A model generated the notes under the pieces. That model did not search any database, was not told the DNA's origin, and was given only the letters and a program-made list of their open reading frames with translations. This document shows, in pieces, positions 25,735-34,138 of a stretch of 64,000 bases of DNA (the first letter of the stretch is position 1; each line of letters starts with the position of its first letter). Position numbers and translations under genes: made by a program. Origin of the DNA: Actinophytocola algeriensis (lineage in GTDB: Bacteria; Actinomycetota; Actinomycetes; Mycobacteriales; Pseudonocardiaceae); contig NZ_JACHJQ010000006.1 of assembly GCF_014203735.1 (NCBI RefSeq), positions 124,001 to 188,000 on the forward strand. The letters are read 5' to 3'.

Positions 25735-26619
25735 ATGAACGAGATCGCGGATCCGGTCGTCCGGGTCGAGCAGGTGCGGGAACTCGCCGGGGACCTGGTC
25801 GTCATCCCCGACCGGCGGGTGCCGCTGGTGCCGAACATCGGGCTGGTCGGCGGCGCGGAGGCGGTGCTGGTGGTCGACACCGGCATGGGCACGGAGAACG
25901 CGGAGACCGTGCTGCGGTTCGCGACCGAGTTCGCGCGCGGGCGCAGGCTCTACGTCACGAGCACCCACTTCCACCCCGAGCACGCGTTCGGCGCACACGT
26001 GTTCGCCGGGGCGGCGACGTACCTGGTCAACCGCGCGCAGGCCGCCGACCTGACGCACAAGGGGCCTGGCTACCTGCACATGTTCACCGGCCTCGGCGAG
26101 GCCGTCGCCCGGCGCCTCGCCGGTGTCCGGCTGCCGGCACCCGACGTCGTCTACGACCGGGAGCACGACCTGGACCTCGGTGGCCGGGTCGTGCGCCTGC
26201 GGGCGACCGGCCGGGCGCACAGCAACGGCGACCAGGTGGTCACGGTGCCGGACGCGGGGGTGATGTTCACCGGTGACCTCGTGGAGGCAGGCCAGTTCGC
26301 GATCTTCCCGTGGTTCCCGCCGCACGACACCGACGTGTCCGGCACCCGCTGGCTCGCGGTCATGGCGCGGCTCGCCGGGCAGCGGCCCTCGGTGGTGGTG
26401 CCGGGGCACGGCGACATCGGCGACGCGGGTCTGCTGACCGACGTCCACGACTACCTGGCGGCACTGCGCGACGAGACGTGGCGGCGCCGCGACTCGGCCA
26501 TGCCTGAGGACACGATCGTCGCGGAGGTCCGCGCCGCGATGCTCGCTCGCCACCCGGATTGGGAAGGTCGCGAGTGGATCGAGCACGGCGTTCGGTGTCT
26601 GTGCGCCGAGCACGCGTAG
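25735..26619 (+). CDS. MBL-fold metallo-hydrolase
   Basis: A 294-residue cytoplasmic metallo-beta-lactamase-fold enzyme. The metal site is STHFHPEHAFG (near 77-87), an HxHxEH variant of the usual HxHxDH. Later ligands include ATGRAHSNGDQVV, GVMFTGDLVEAG and VVPGHGDIG. ATG at 25735 lies 82 bases from the divergent LysR gene and is likely its target. Substrates in this fold range from lactones to glutathione thioesters; the choice cannot be made from sequence. Confidence 0.87.
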   Translation: MNEIADPVVRVEQVRELAGDLVVIPDRRVPLVPNIGLVGGAEAVLVVDTGMGTENAETVLRFATEFARGRRLYVTSTHFHPEHAFGAHVFAGAATYLVNRAQAADLTHKGPGYLHMFTGLGEAVARRLAGVRLPAPDVVYDREHDLDLGGRVVRLRATGRAHSNGDQVVTVPDAGVMFTGDLVEAGQFAIFPWFPPHDTDVSGTRWLAVMARLAGQRPSVVVPGHGDIGDAGLLTDVHDYLAALRDETWRRRDSAMPEDTIVAEVRAAMLARHPDWEGREWIEHGVRCLCAEHA

Positions 26620-26693
26620 GTGACATTCCTCGCCGGGCGTTCCGCACGGGGTGCTTTGTCCTCGCCGGACGGGCCTCCTCGCCGGTACGCCGT

Positions 26694-26728
26694 GCCCGGT
26701 GCCGTGGCCGTCAACCACGGCACCGGGC
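26694..26728. terminator. Bidirectional hairpin terminator
   Basis: A perfect 14-bp stem, gcccggtgccgtgg (26694-26707) with its complement 26715-26728 and a 7-base loop, between the convergent metallo-hydrolase and GDSL lipase genes. The bases before it (26640-26690) contain a fragment of the dispersed ccggacggg/cctcgccgg repeat. Confidence 0.75.
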
Positions 26729-26733
26729 TCGCG

Positions 26734-27543
26734 TCAGCCCGTGAGCGCGGTCAGCGCGGCGAGGTAGCCGTCGCGGTGGCCTGCCGCGTTCGGGTGGTAG
26801 GACTCGTTGAGCTTCTCCCACTCCAGGGTGGTCACCCACTCGTCGTTGCCGGAGCAGAGGGTGTGCGGGTCGAACACCGGGCGCGCGTCGAGGTAGGTGA
26901 ACCCGGCCGCGCCTGCCTGCGTGGAGATCACGTCCGCGAGGGTGTCCGCCGCCGAGTTCAGCGCGGTGCGTTCCCGGTCGCTCAGTCCGATGATGCCGCA
27001 GTCGCCGCCGATCGTGTACAGCCGCGGGTAGCCGACCACCACGACCCGCGCCGAGGGCGCCGCCGCGCGGACCGCGCCGTACAGCTGGCCGAGCGCGGCG
27101 GGCAGTACCCCGGTCGCGGCGGCCTTCGCCTGCTCGACACCGTCGATGCAGTCCTGGTCGTCGAGCGTGAGGATGCAGTTCTGCAGCACGGCGACGAACC
27201 CGACGTCGTTGCCGCCGACCTGCACCGTCACGAGCGTGGTGTCGGCGGTCAGCTGCGGCACCTGCTGCGCGAGCATCTCCTGCGCGGTCGCGCCGGAGCA
27301 GGACGCCTCGGTGAACGCGACGTCCGGGTGCGCCGCCGCCCACAGCCGGGGGTAGGTGAGCGGGCCGCGGCGGCACGGGTCCTGCTCGCTGGGGTCGTCG
27401 TAGGTGTAGGTGCCCGGCGCCACGGCGTAGGAGTCGCCGAGTGCGACGTACTTGCCCGCGGCCGCCGACGCGGGCGCGGCCAGCACGGTCGCCGACACGG
27501 CGGCGGCGAGTAACGCGGGCAGGGCGAATCTGGTCATGCGCAT
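26734..27543 (-). CDS. Secreted SGNH/GDSL-family lipase or esterase
   Basis: A 269-residue exported hydrolase. The signal peptide (MRMTRFALPALLAAAVSATV to ASA) precedes block I, KYVALGDSYA (nucleophile Ser), block III VTVQVGGNDVGF and the final catalytic His in SYHPNAAGHRDGY. Cysteines at EQDPCRRG, TEASCSG, QNCIL and QDCID fit the disulfide pattern of streptomycete-type lipases. It lies 28 bases downstream of the glycosyltransferase gene on the same strand. It may therefore be transcribed with the biosynthetic operon, though a secreted lipase is not an obvious pathway enzyme. Confidence 0.9.
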   Translation of the reverse strand: MRMTRFALPALLAAAVSATVLAAPASAAAGKYVALGDSYAVAPGTYTYDDPSEQDPCRRGPLTYPRLWAAAHPDVAFTEASCSGATAQEMLAQQVPQLTADTTLVTVQVGGNDVGFVAVLQNCILTLDDQDCIDGVEQAKAAATGVLPAALGQLYGAVRAAAPSARVVVVGYPRLYTIGGDCGIIGLSDRERTALNSAADTLADVISTQAGAAGFTYLDARPVFDPHTLCSGNDEWVTTLEWEKLNESYHPNAAGHRDGYLAALTALTG

Positions 27544-27571
27544 GGCACCACTCCGTAGTAGCAGGGATGGG

Positions 27572-28747
27572 TCACCGGGACGCGGACGCGCCCCGACGTC
27601 GGGGAACCGCTGTGGCGGCGAGGAAGTCGGCCGCGGCGCGCACGGCGTCGCCGGTACGCAGGCGGCGGCCGATCGCCGCGGCGGCCGCGTGGTGACCGGT
27701 GGCCGGGTCGAGCACCGCGTCGACGGCGGCGGCGAGCCGGGGCGCGTCGACACGGCCGAACCGCACCCGCACGCCGGCCCCCGCGTCGACGACCTGCCCG
27801 GCGACGATCGGCTGGTCGTCCCGGATCGGCGCGAGCACCAACGGCACGCCGTGCCACAGGGACTCGCAGACGGTGCCGTGCCCGCCGTGCGACACCACCG
27901 CGTCCACTTCGGACAGCAGGGCGAGCTGCGGCACGTACTCGCGCACGATGGTCCCGGCGGGCAGCGGCACGTCGGCGAGCACGTGCCCTGGGTCGGCGAT
28001 GACGCCCTGGACGCGGTCGGCGAGCAGGTGCAGCGCGGCGGCGGCCTCGGTGAGGAAGCGGGTGCCCGCATCGGTGTTCGCGGTGCCGAGGGTGACGAGC
28101 ACGACCGCGCGGTCCAGGTCGATGTCCTGCCAGGGGAAGTCGGGCTCGGTGCGGCGCGGCGCGATCGCGGGGCCGAGGACGTGGATGCCGGGGCCGGTCT
28201 CGCCCACCAGCTCGCGGGCGGTGAACGCGAGCACGCCGTGCGGGGAGAACCGCGGGTCGCTCGTGCCGCCTGGTCCGTCCCGCAGCGCGGCGAGCCTGCC
28301 GGTGAGCCACGCCGCCACCTTGGGCAGCCCGGCGAGCGGGTCGACCAGTTCGGCCGAGGTGGTCGACGAGGTCACGTGCGGCACGCCGAACCGTTCCGCC
28401 GCAAGGGCTCCGGCGACGGCGTGCTGGTCGGTGAGCACGACGTCGGGGGTGAAGGTGTCGAGCGCGTGCGTCACACCGGGTGCCATGGTGATGGCGAGCG
28501 GGAGGAGGAACTCGTCCCAGAGGAACCGGAACGCGGCCGGGCCGGTGAGCTCGGGTGACCTGGCGAGCCCGCGGTCCGGCATGGCGCACGCGAAGACGCG
28601 CTGGTCGCTCCCGGCGAGGCGGTGGACCAGGTCGGGCAGCCCGGCCCAGGCGACGTCGTGGCCCCGGTTCCGCAGCTCGGCCGCGACCCCGACGAGCGGG
28701 TTGACGTGCCCGACGAGCGGCGGCACGGTGATCAGGAAGCGGCTCAC
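27572..28747 (-). CDS. MGT-family glycosyltransferase
   Basis: A 391-residue GT-B fold enzyme (GT1 family, macrolide glycosyltransferase type), likely to move a sugar from a nucleotide donor to the cluster product. The N-terminal acceptor domain begins SRFLITVPPLVGHVNPLVG. The C-terminal donor motif is SHGGHGTVCESLWHGVPLVL near residue 300. GTG at 28747 overlaps the stop of the hydrolase gene (GTGA), so it is translationally coupled to the PKS operon. No sugar-biosynthesis genes are in the window, so the donor may come from primary metabolism. It could also glycosylate the product for self-protection. Confidence 0.87.
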   Translation of the reverse strand: MSRFLITVPPLVGHVNPLVGVAAELRNRGHDVAWAGLPDLVHRLAGSDQRVFACAMPDRGLARSPELTGPAAFRFLWDEFLLPLAITMAPGVTHALDTFTPDVVLTDQHAVAGALAAERFGVPHVTSSTTSAELVDPLAGLPKVAAWLTGRLAALRDGPGGTSDPRFSPHGVLAFTARELVGETGPGIHVLGPAIAPRRTEPDFPWQDIDLDRAVVLVTLGTANTDAGTRFLTEAAAALHLLADRVQGVIADPGHVLADVPLPAGTIVREYVPQLALLSEVDAVVSHGGHGTVCESLWHGVPLVLAPIRDDQPIVAGQVVDAGAGVRVRFGRVDAPRLAAAVDAVLDPATGHHAAAAAIGRRLRTGDAVRAAADFLAATAVPRRRGASASR

Positions 28748-29544
28748 GGCGCGGCCTCCGCCAGCGTGTGTTCGTGCACCCACGCCAGGATCAGGTCCCT
28801 CGTCTCCTGGGGACGTTCCACCAGCACCGAGTGCCCCTGGTCCGGCAGCACCACCGTCCGGCACCGCGCCACCTTCGCCGCCAGGTCCGGCACCTGCTCC
28901 GCCAGCCCCGACTCGTCGCCGAACAACGCCAGCAGGGGCCGGGTCAGCGCACCGAGGTCGTCGGCGATCACGCGGCTCGCCGGGACGTCCTCGGCGAGGG
29001 TGGTCGACTCGAAGATCCGGTGTGCCACTGTGGACAGTCGCGCGGTGTGGGCGCCGTAGTTGGCCGAGATCCAGCCGAACGCCTCCGCCCGCGCCAGTCG
29101 CGTCTTCGCGTCGGCCAGGCCCTCGGCCATGTGCCCGGTCCACACGGCGACCGGTGGCTCGGCCTCGATCATCGTCACCGTCGCGACCCTGGCCGGGTGC
29201 CAGGCGGAGAACGCGGTCGCGACCGTGCCGCCGAACGAGTTGCCGACCACGTGCGCGGGCCGCGTCTCGCCCAGCGCGTCGAGCAGCGCCGCCAGGTCGT
29301 CGACGAAGTCCTCCAGGCGGTACCCGGTCGCGGGGCGGTCGGTGCGGCCGTGGCCGCGCAGGTCGTACATCAGCACGTCCATGCCCGCCGTCGCGAACGC
29401 CGGGCCCAGCGTGAAGTAGTAGCTCGCCAGGCTGTCGGTGAGCAGTCCGTGCACGAACACCACCAGCGGCCGCCCGTCACCGTGCCAGGCGCCGAGCCGC
29501 GCGGCGTGCGTGGTGATGCCGCCGGTGCGCAGTCGCTCGGTCAT
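28744..29544 (-). CDS. Alpha/beta hydrolase, possible chain-release enzyme
   Basis: A 266-residue cytoplasmic hydrolase. The oxyanion motif VFVHGLLTDS is near residue 30, the nucleophile is in VVGNSFGGTVA near residue 103, and DQGHSVLVERP near the end supplies the His. ATG at 29544 overlaps the ACP stop by 4 bases (ATGA). Because it sits directly after a discrete ACP and two iterative PKS genes that lack any thioesterase domain, a role in releasing or cyclising the polyketide chain is a reasonable inference. It could also modify a later intermediate. Confidence 0.82.
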   Translation of the reverse strand: MTERLRTGGITTHAARLGAWHGDGRPLVVFVHGLLTDSLASYYFTLGPAFATAGMDVLMYDLRGHGRTDRPATGYRLEDFVDDLAALLDALGETRPAHVVGNSFGGTVATAFSAWHPARVATVTMIEAEPPVAVWTGHMAEGLADAKTRLARAEAFGWISANYGAHTARLSTVAHRIFESTTLAEDVPASRVIADDLGALTRPLLALFGDESGLAEQVPDLAAKVARCRTVVLPDQGHSVLVERPQETRDLILAWVHEHTLAEAAP

Positions 29545-29843
29545 GCGGCCGCCGCCAGTGACGCGACCACGTGGTCGACGAGCCTGCCGACGGTCAGCGC
29601 GATGATCTCGTCCAGCTCCAGCGCGCCGACGAACTCGGCGAAGTTGACGCGCTCGCCGTAGTGCGAACGCAGCGCGCCGGATAGCACGACGAGGTCGATG
29701 CTCTCCAGCTCGAGGTCGTCGTGGAACGTCGTGGCGCGGGTGATCTCGACGTCGTCGAGGCCGAGGTCGGCGCCGACCGTGCGCAACATGCCTGCGATGT
29801 CGGCGAGCACGGCCGCCGGGTCGGTGCTCAGGTCGGTGGTCAT
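29541..29843 (-). CDS. Discrete acyl carrier protein
   Basis: A 100-residue ACP. The phosphopantetheine attachment Ser is in DDLELESIDLVVLSGAL near residue 50, an LESID variant of the usual DSL. Negatively charged helices surround it. ATG at 29843 overlaps the stop of PKS B (TGATG); GTG at 29846 is an alternative. It is probably charged by the PPTase domain fused to PKS B and carries an extender, starter or the finished chain between the PKS pair and other enzymes such as the KAS III. Confidence 0.88.
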   Translation of the reverse strand: MTTDLSTDPAAVLADIAGMLRTVGADLGLDDVEITRATTFHDDLELESIDLVVLSGALRSHYGERVNFAEFVGALELDEIIALTVGRLVDHVVASLAAAA

Positions 29844-32800
29844 CACTGGTCTCCTTCAGGTTCGAGGGTCCACGCCACGACGTGGCCGGGCACCTCCGCG
29901 AGCCCGGCCCGGTAACTCGTCTGTCCATACTGGACGGTGAGGGTCGCGGTGGCGGCGGCGACGACCCGGAATCGCCGCGGGTCACCGCGCAGCCCGGTCC
30001 CGCACGCCTTCGCGACCGCCTCCTTGGCCGCCCAGAACCGGGTGAACCACAGGTCCGTGCCCGAGGAGCCGGCCAATTCGTCGAGCACCGCCAGTTCCTC
30101 GGCGGCACACGCCGCCTCGACCGCCGACCGCGGCCGGGTGACGACCTCCTCGATGTCGACGCCGCACGGTCCCCTGCGCGCGATCGCGACCCCGAACTCG
30201 CCGCGGTGCGCGATCGACACGGTCAGGTCGCCGACGTCGCGCCCGTACACGCCGCGCACGACCGGCCGCCCGGACGGCTCGTTGTCGACCACCAGCTCCG
30301 CGGGGAAGATCTCGCCCTCCGCCTCAGCCCACAGGACCTGCCGCACGGCGTCCTTCGCGGCGATCCGGCCGAGCAGCCACGACCGCCTGCGCCGAGGGGG
30401 CAGCGCCGCGTACGTCTCCCGTTCCGCACCGCCGAGGACGTTGCGCATGATCAGCTCGCGGGTGGCGAGGTCGGGCCAGCGTTCGCGGACCAGCGCCCAG
30501 CCACCGGATTGCACCGACGACAGCGTGAACGTGCCGGGGTACCGGTCGACCTCGCGGATGCCGGGGTCGGTGTCGAAGCGGCGGTCGGCCCAGCCGGTCA
30601 GGTCCGCCCACACCCGGCCGTCGTGCACGAGCTGCATGTCCGCGGTGAGCGTCGAGTCCGTGACCTCGGTGATCCGCACGAGGCATTCGAGGGTGGCGTC
30701 CGGACCTGGCTGGGGGCCGAAGACCCGCAGCCGCCGCAGGCCGACCGGGAACACGGTGGTGCGCTCGGTGAGCGTGGCCATGATCCAGTAGCCGAGCACC
30801 TGGCCCACGTTGTCGAGCAGCGCACCAGGCGCGGGCAGCGCGGCGAGCCGCGCCCGCACGTGCCGCGCGCCGATCGCCGTCAGCTCCCGCACGCCCTGGA
30901 ACCGGGGTCCGTGGAACATCCAGCGCTCGTCGTACAGCTGCTCGGCCCTCAGCTCCGGCACCCGCTCGGTCGACGGATCGAACCGCCACGGTGGCGGTGG
31001 CTCCGGATAGCCGGCCGCGGTCTCGACGACGGCGCCGGCGCGGTCGCCGAGGGTGACCTCGGTGCGGCCGGGACCCGCGGTCCGGGTGTGGACCGGGAGG
31101 TCGGTGGCGGGGATGGCCTCGATCCACTTCGTCATGCGCGCGTCGTGCAGGGCGACCGCGACCGTGCCGGGGGCGGTGGCGAGGTCCGCGAGGTGGGTGA
31201 GGACGGTGGTGGCAGGCACGATCGGCCACCGGTCGCGGTCGTCGGGCCAGCCGGGGCGCTGCCGGAAGAAGCAGTGGTCCAGCAGGTACGGCATGGTCGC
31301 GACGTCGACCCGCAGCACGCTCGGCCGCTCCGGCGCATGTTGCCGCGCCCGCTGCGCCGGTACGGCCGTGATCAGCTCCGCCGCCACGGACGCGGTGTCC
31401 AGCAACAGGGCCGACAGCTCGGCGGCCACCGGGTAGCGGGCACCCGCCCGGCCGAGCACGCCGAGCGCGGACTCGGCCGGGACGGGTTCGGGGCGCACCG
31501 GCACGGTGCACGCTCCCCGTTCATGGGCGGGCAGCGACACCAGGGCGCCACCGAGATCGAGCCGCACGCCCTGGCTCCGTCCCACGGGAGCGGTGGGACG
31601 GGCGTGCCGGGCACCGGGCAGCGGCTCGAGGTCGGGCGCGGCGCCGTCCACCCACAGCGCGGTGACCACCCTGCGCAGCTGCGCGAGGCAGTCCCGCGCG
31701 GCCGCGTGGGCCGCGACGACGAGGTGGTCCCGGCCCGCGAGCGTGTCGCCGACCAGCGAACCCAGCTGACCGGCGCCGAGCTGGACGAACACGCGGAAAC
31801 CCGCGTCGTGCATGGCTTCCGCGAGCTGCCGGAACCGCACCGGTTCGAGGAGGTGCCGCACGAACAGGTCCCGTACCGCCCATGGCTCCGGGGGGTACGG
31901 CGACGCGGTGGTCGCCGACCAGACCGGCGTGGTCGGCGGGTGGAGCGTGTACCGCTCCGCGGCGGCGCGGATCGGGCCGACGTAGGGCGCGAGCATCGGG
32001 GTGTGGAAGCCGGACCGGAACGGCAGGACCTGCCCGAGCACCCCGCGCCCGCGCAGGGTGGTCACGAGTGCCTCGACGGCGTCCTGCGGCCCGCACACCA
32101 TCGACTGGTTCGGCGCGTTGTCGTGGGACAGCACGACATCCGTGCGGTCCCCCAGTTCCGCCAGTACCGTGTCGGCCGGCACGCCGAGCGCGGCGAACAC
32201 GACACCGGGCACCCGCAGCGCGTCCGGGTCGAACCCGGCCAGGAACGCGTCGACCTCCTCGGTGCGGTGGAGGCCGCCGCACGCCATGGCTGTCCACTCG
32301 CCGACGCTGTGCCCGGCGACCGCGTCGGGCACGATCCCCAGGCGCCGCAACGCGGTGTCGAGGACCCGGCCGAGCTGGAACACCGCACGCCCGTGCCTGC
32401 CGACGTCACCGACCACACCGCCGCTCCCGCCCACGCCCCATGGCAGACCGAACGCGGCCGCGAGCCCGTCGACGTTCGGCTCGAACTCCGCTTCCAGCCC
32501 CGGGAACAGGAACGCGATCCGCCCGCCCAGTGGCGCGGGGCTGAACCACACGTCGCCCCGGCCGCGCCACGGGGTGCCCTTCGCGACCGCCTTGCGTGCC
32601 AGTGCCAGGCGGCGCGGGGTCGGGTCGACGACGCCGAGCCGCACCGGGTCGGTGACCGTCGTGCGTTCGTCGAGTCCGGCGGCGAGCACGTCGGTGTCGG
32701 ACTCGTCGAGCAGCGCGGCGAGCGTGCCGCGGTCGGGGGCCGCGAGCCGCAGCACCCGCTCCGGTTCGGTCACGACGGCCGGTCGCCGGGCGGGCGCGTC

Positions 32801-34138
32801 GAGCACGACGTGCGCGTTCACGCCGCCGAACCCGAACGCGTTGACCCCAGCGCGGCGAGGTGCGCCCGCGGGCCACGGGCGAGCGGTGGCGAGAACCGAG
32901 AACCGGGTGGCGGCCAGCGCCGGGTTGGGGTCCTCGCAGTGCAGGGTCGGGGGGAGCACTCCGTGGTACAGCGCCAACGCGGCCTTGACCAGTCCCGCGA
33001 CCCCGGCGGCGGGCATGGTGTGGCCGATCATGGACTTGACCGACCCGATCGCGGCGCGCTCGCCGGTCGCCGGTCCGAACACCTCGGCGATCGTGCGGAG
33101 TTCCGCGGCGTCACCGGCGGGGGTGGCGGTGCCGTGGGCTTCGAGGAGGCCGATCGAGTCCGGTGCGGCCGGGTCGAGCCCGGCGGCGGCCCACGCCTGC
33201 CGCACCGCGCGCACCTGGCCGCCGGGGTCGGGGTTGACGAGGCTCGCGGTGCGCCCGTCGCTCGCCACGCCGGTGCCCGCGATGACCGCGTACACCCGGT
33301 CACCGTCGCGTTCGGCGTCGCTGAGCCGTTTCAGGACCACGACGCCGGTGCCCTCGCCGATGAGCACGCCGTCGGCGTCGCGGTGCAGCGGCCGGATCCG
33401 TTCGCTGCGGGACAGCGCGCCGAGGCGGGAGAAGACGCTCCACAGCGTGATGTCGTGGCAGTGGTGCACTCCGCCCGCGAGGACCACGTCGCAGCGCCCG
33501 GAGTCCAGCTCCCGCACCGCGTGGTCCACGGCGACCAGCGACGACGCGCACGCGGCGTCCACCGTGTACGCGGGGCCGCGCAGGTCGAGCCGGTTCGCCA
33601 CGCGGGACGCGGCGAGGTTGGGCACGAGGCCGATGGCGGACTCGGGGCTGGCGTGATCGTCGAAGGCGTCGCGGACCCGGTCGAGCTGGGCCTCCGTGAG
33701 GTCCGGCACGAGTTCCCGCAGCGTGCGGACGACCTGGCTCGCGGTGCGGACCTGCTGGTCGAGGCGGACGAGCCCGGGGGTGAGGTAGCCGCCGCGACCG
33801 AGGATGATGCCCGCGCGCTGCCGGTCCGCGGGCAGCGCGCCGCCCGCGTCGGCGATGGCGGCGGCCGCGACCTGCAGGGCGATGAGCTGGTCGGGTTCGG
33901 TGCCGGGGACCGAGTTGGGCATGATGCCGAACCGGGTGACGTCGACCGCCGCGTCGACGAACCCGCCACGGCGGCAGTAGACCCGGTCCGGGTAGTACTC
34001 GGCGTCCCACCGGTCGCCGGGGACCTCACGGATGGCGTCGACGCCATCGACGATGTTGCGCCAGTAGGTGTCGAGGTCCGGCGCCCCCGGGAAGAGCACC
34101 GACATCCCGACGATCGCGACCGGTGTCACGGCGGTCAC
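29843..34138 (-). CDS. Iterative PKS B: KS-AT-DH-phosphopantetheinyl transferase
   Basis: A 1431-residue megasynthase. KS (about 5-425): active Cys in DAACASSLVA near 196, the first His in EAHGTATPAGD, the second in GSVKSMIGHTMPAAG. AT (about 520-830): GHSVGEW near 611, SGFHTPM later. A hot-dog dehydratase region starts near YLLDHCFFRQRPG (about 953). The last 250 residues are a Sfp/EntD-type PPTase (VSIAHRGEFGVAI, GVDIEEV near 1328, FWAAKEAVAKACG). GTG at 34138 overlaps PKS A's stop (GTGA). Having a KS-AT-DH unit with a fused PPTase beside a KS-AT-ACP-KR protein matches PUFA synthases and heterocyst-glycolipid or enediyne-like iterative systems. The order differs from the enediyne PksE, which carries all domains in one chain. 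It has no ACP of its own. Confidence 0.88.
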   Translation of the reverse strand: MTAVTPVAIVGMSVLFPGAPDLDTYWRNIVDGVDAIREVPGDRWDAEYYPDRVYCRRGGFVDAAVDVTRFGIMPNSVPGTEPDQLIALQVAAAAIADAGGALPADRQRAGIILGRGGYLTPGLVRLDQQVRTASQVVRTLRELVPDLTEAQLDRVRDAFDDHASPESAIGLVPNLAASRVANRLDLRGPAYTVDAACASSLVAVDHAVRELDSGRCDVVLAGGVHHCHDITLWSVFSRLGALSRSERIRPLHRDADGVLIGEGTGVVVLKRLSDAERDGDRVYAVIAGTGVASDGRTASLVNPDPGGQVRAVRQAWAAAGLDPAAPDSIGLLEAHGTATPAGDAAELRTIAEVFGPATGERAAIGSVKSMIGHTMPAAGVAGLVKAALALYHGVLPPTLHCEDPNPALAATRFSVLATARPWPAGAPRRAGVNAFGFGGVNAHVVLDAPARRPAVVTEPERVLRLAAPDRGTLAALLDESDTDVLAAGLDERTTVTDPVRLGVVDPTPRRLALARKAVAKGTPWRGRGDVWFSPAPLGGRIAFLFPGLEAEFEPNVDGLAAAFGLPWGVGGSGGVVGDVGRHGRAVFQLGRVLDTALRRLGIVPDAVAGHSVGEWTAMACGGLHRTEEVDAFLAGFDPDALRVPGVVFAALGVPADTVLAELGDRTDVVLSHDNAPNQSMVCGPQDAVEALVTTLRGRGVLGQVLPFRSGFHTPMLAPYVGPIRAAAERYTLHPPTTPVWSATTASPYPPEPWAVRDLFVRHLLEPVRFRQLAEAMHDAGFRVFVQLGAGQLGSLVGDTLAGRDHLVVAAHAAARDCLAQLRRVVTALWVDGAAPDLEPLPGARHARPTAPVGRSQGVRLDLGGALVSLPAHERGACTVPVRPEPVPAESALGVLGRAGARYPVAAELSALLLDTASVAAELITAVPAQRARQHAPERPSVLRVDVATMPYLLDHCFFRQRPGWPDDRDRWPIVPATTVLTHLADLATAPGTVAVALHDARMTKWIEAIPATDLPVHTRTAGPGRTEVTLGDRAGAVVETAAGYPEPPPPWRFDPSTERVPELRAEQLYDERWMFHGPRFQGVRELTAIGARHVRARLAALPAPGALLDNVGQVLGYWIMATLTERTTVFPVGLRRLRVFGPQPGPDATLECLVRITEVTDSTLTADMQLVHDGRVWADLTGWADRRFDTDPGIREVDRYPGTFTLSSVQSGGWALVRERWPDLATRELIMRNVLGGAERETYAALPPRRRRSWLLGRIAAKDAVRQVLWAEAEGEIFPAELVVDNEPSGRPVVRGVYGRDVGDLTVSIAHRGEFGVAIARRGPCGVDIEEVVTRPRSAVEAACAAEELAVLDELAGSSGTDLWFTRFWAAKEAVAKACGTGLRGDPRRFRVVAAATATLTVQYGQTSYRAGLAEVPGHVVAWTLEPEGDQ

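Noticed and set aside
22408-26718. One giant minus-strand protein of more than 1400 residues
   Set aside because: The part upstream of 24714 overlaps the LysR and metallo-hydrolase genes and has no homology-like features; the signal peptide at 24714 marks the real start.
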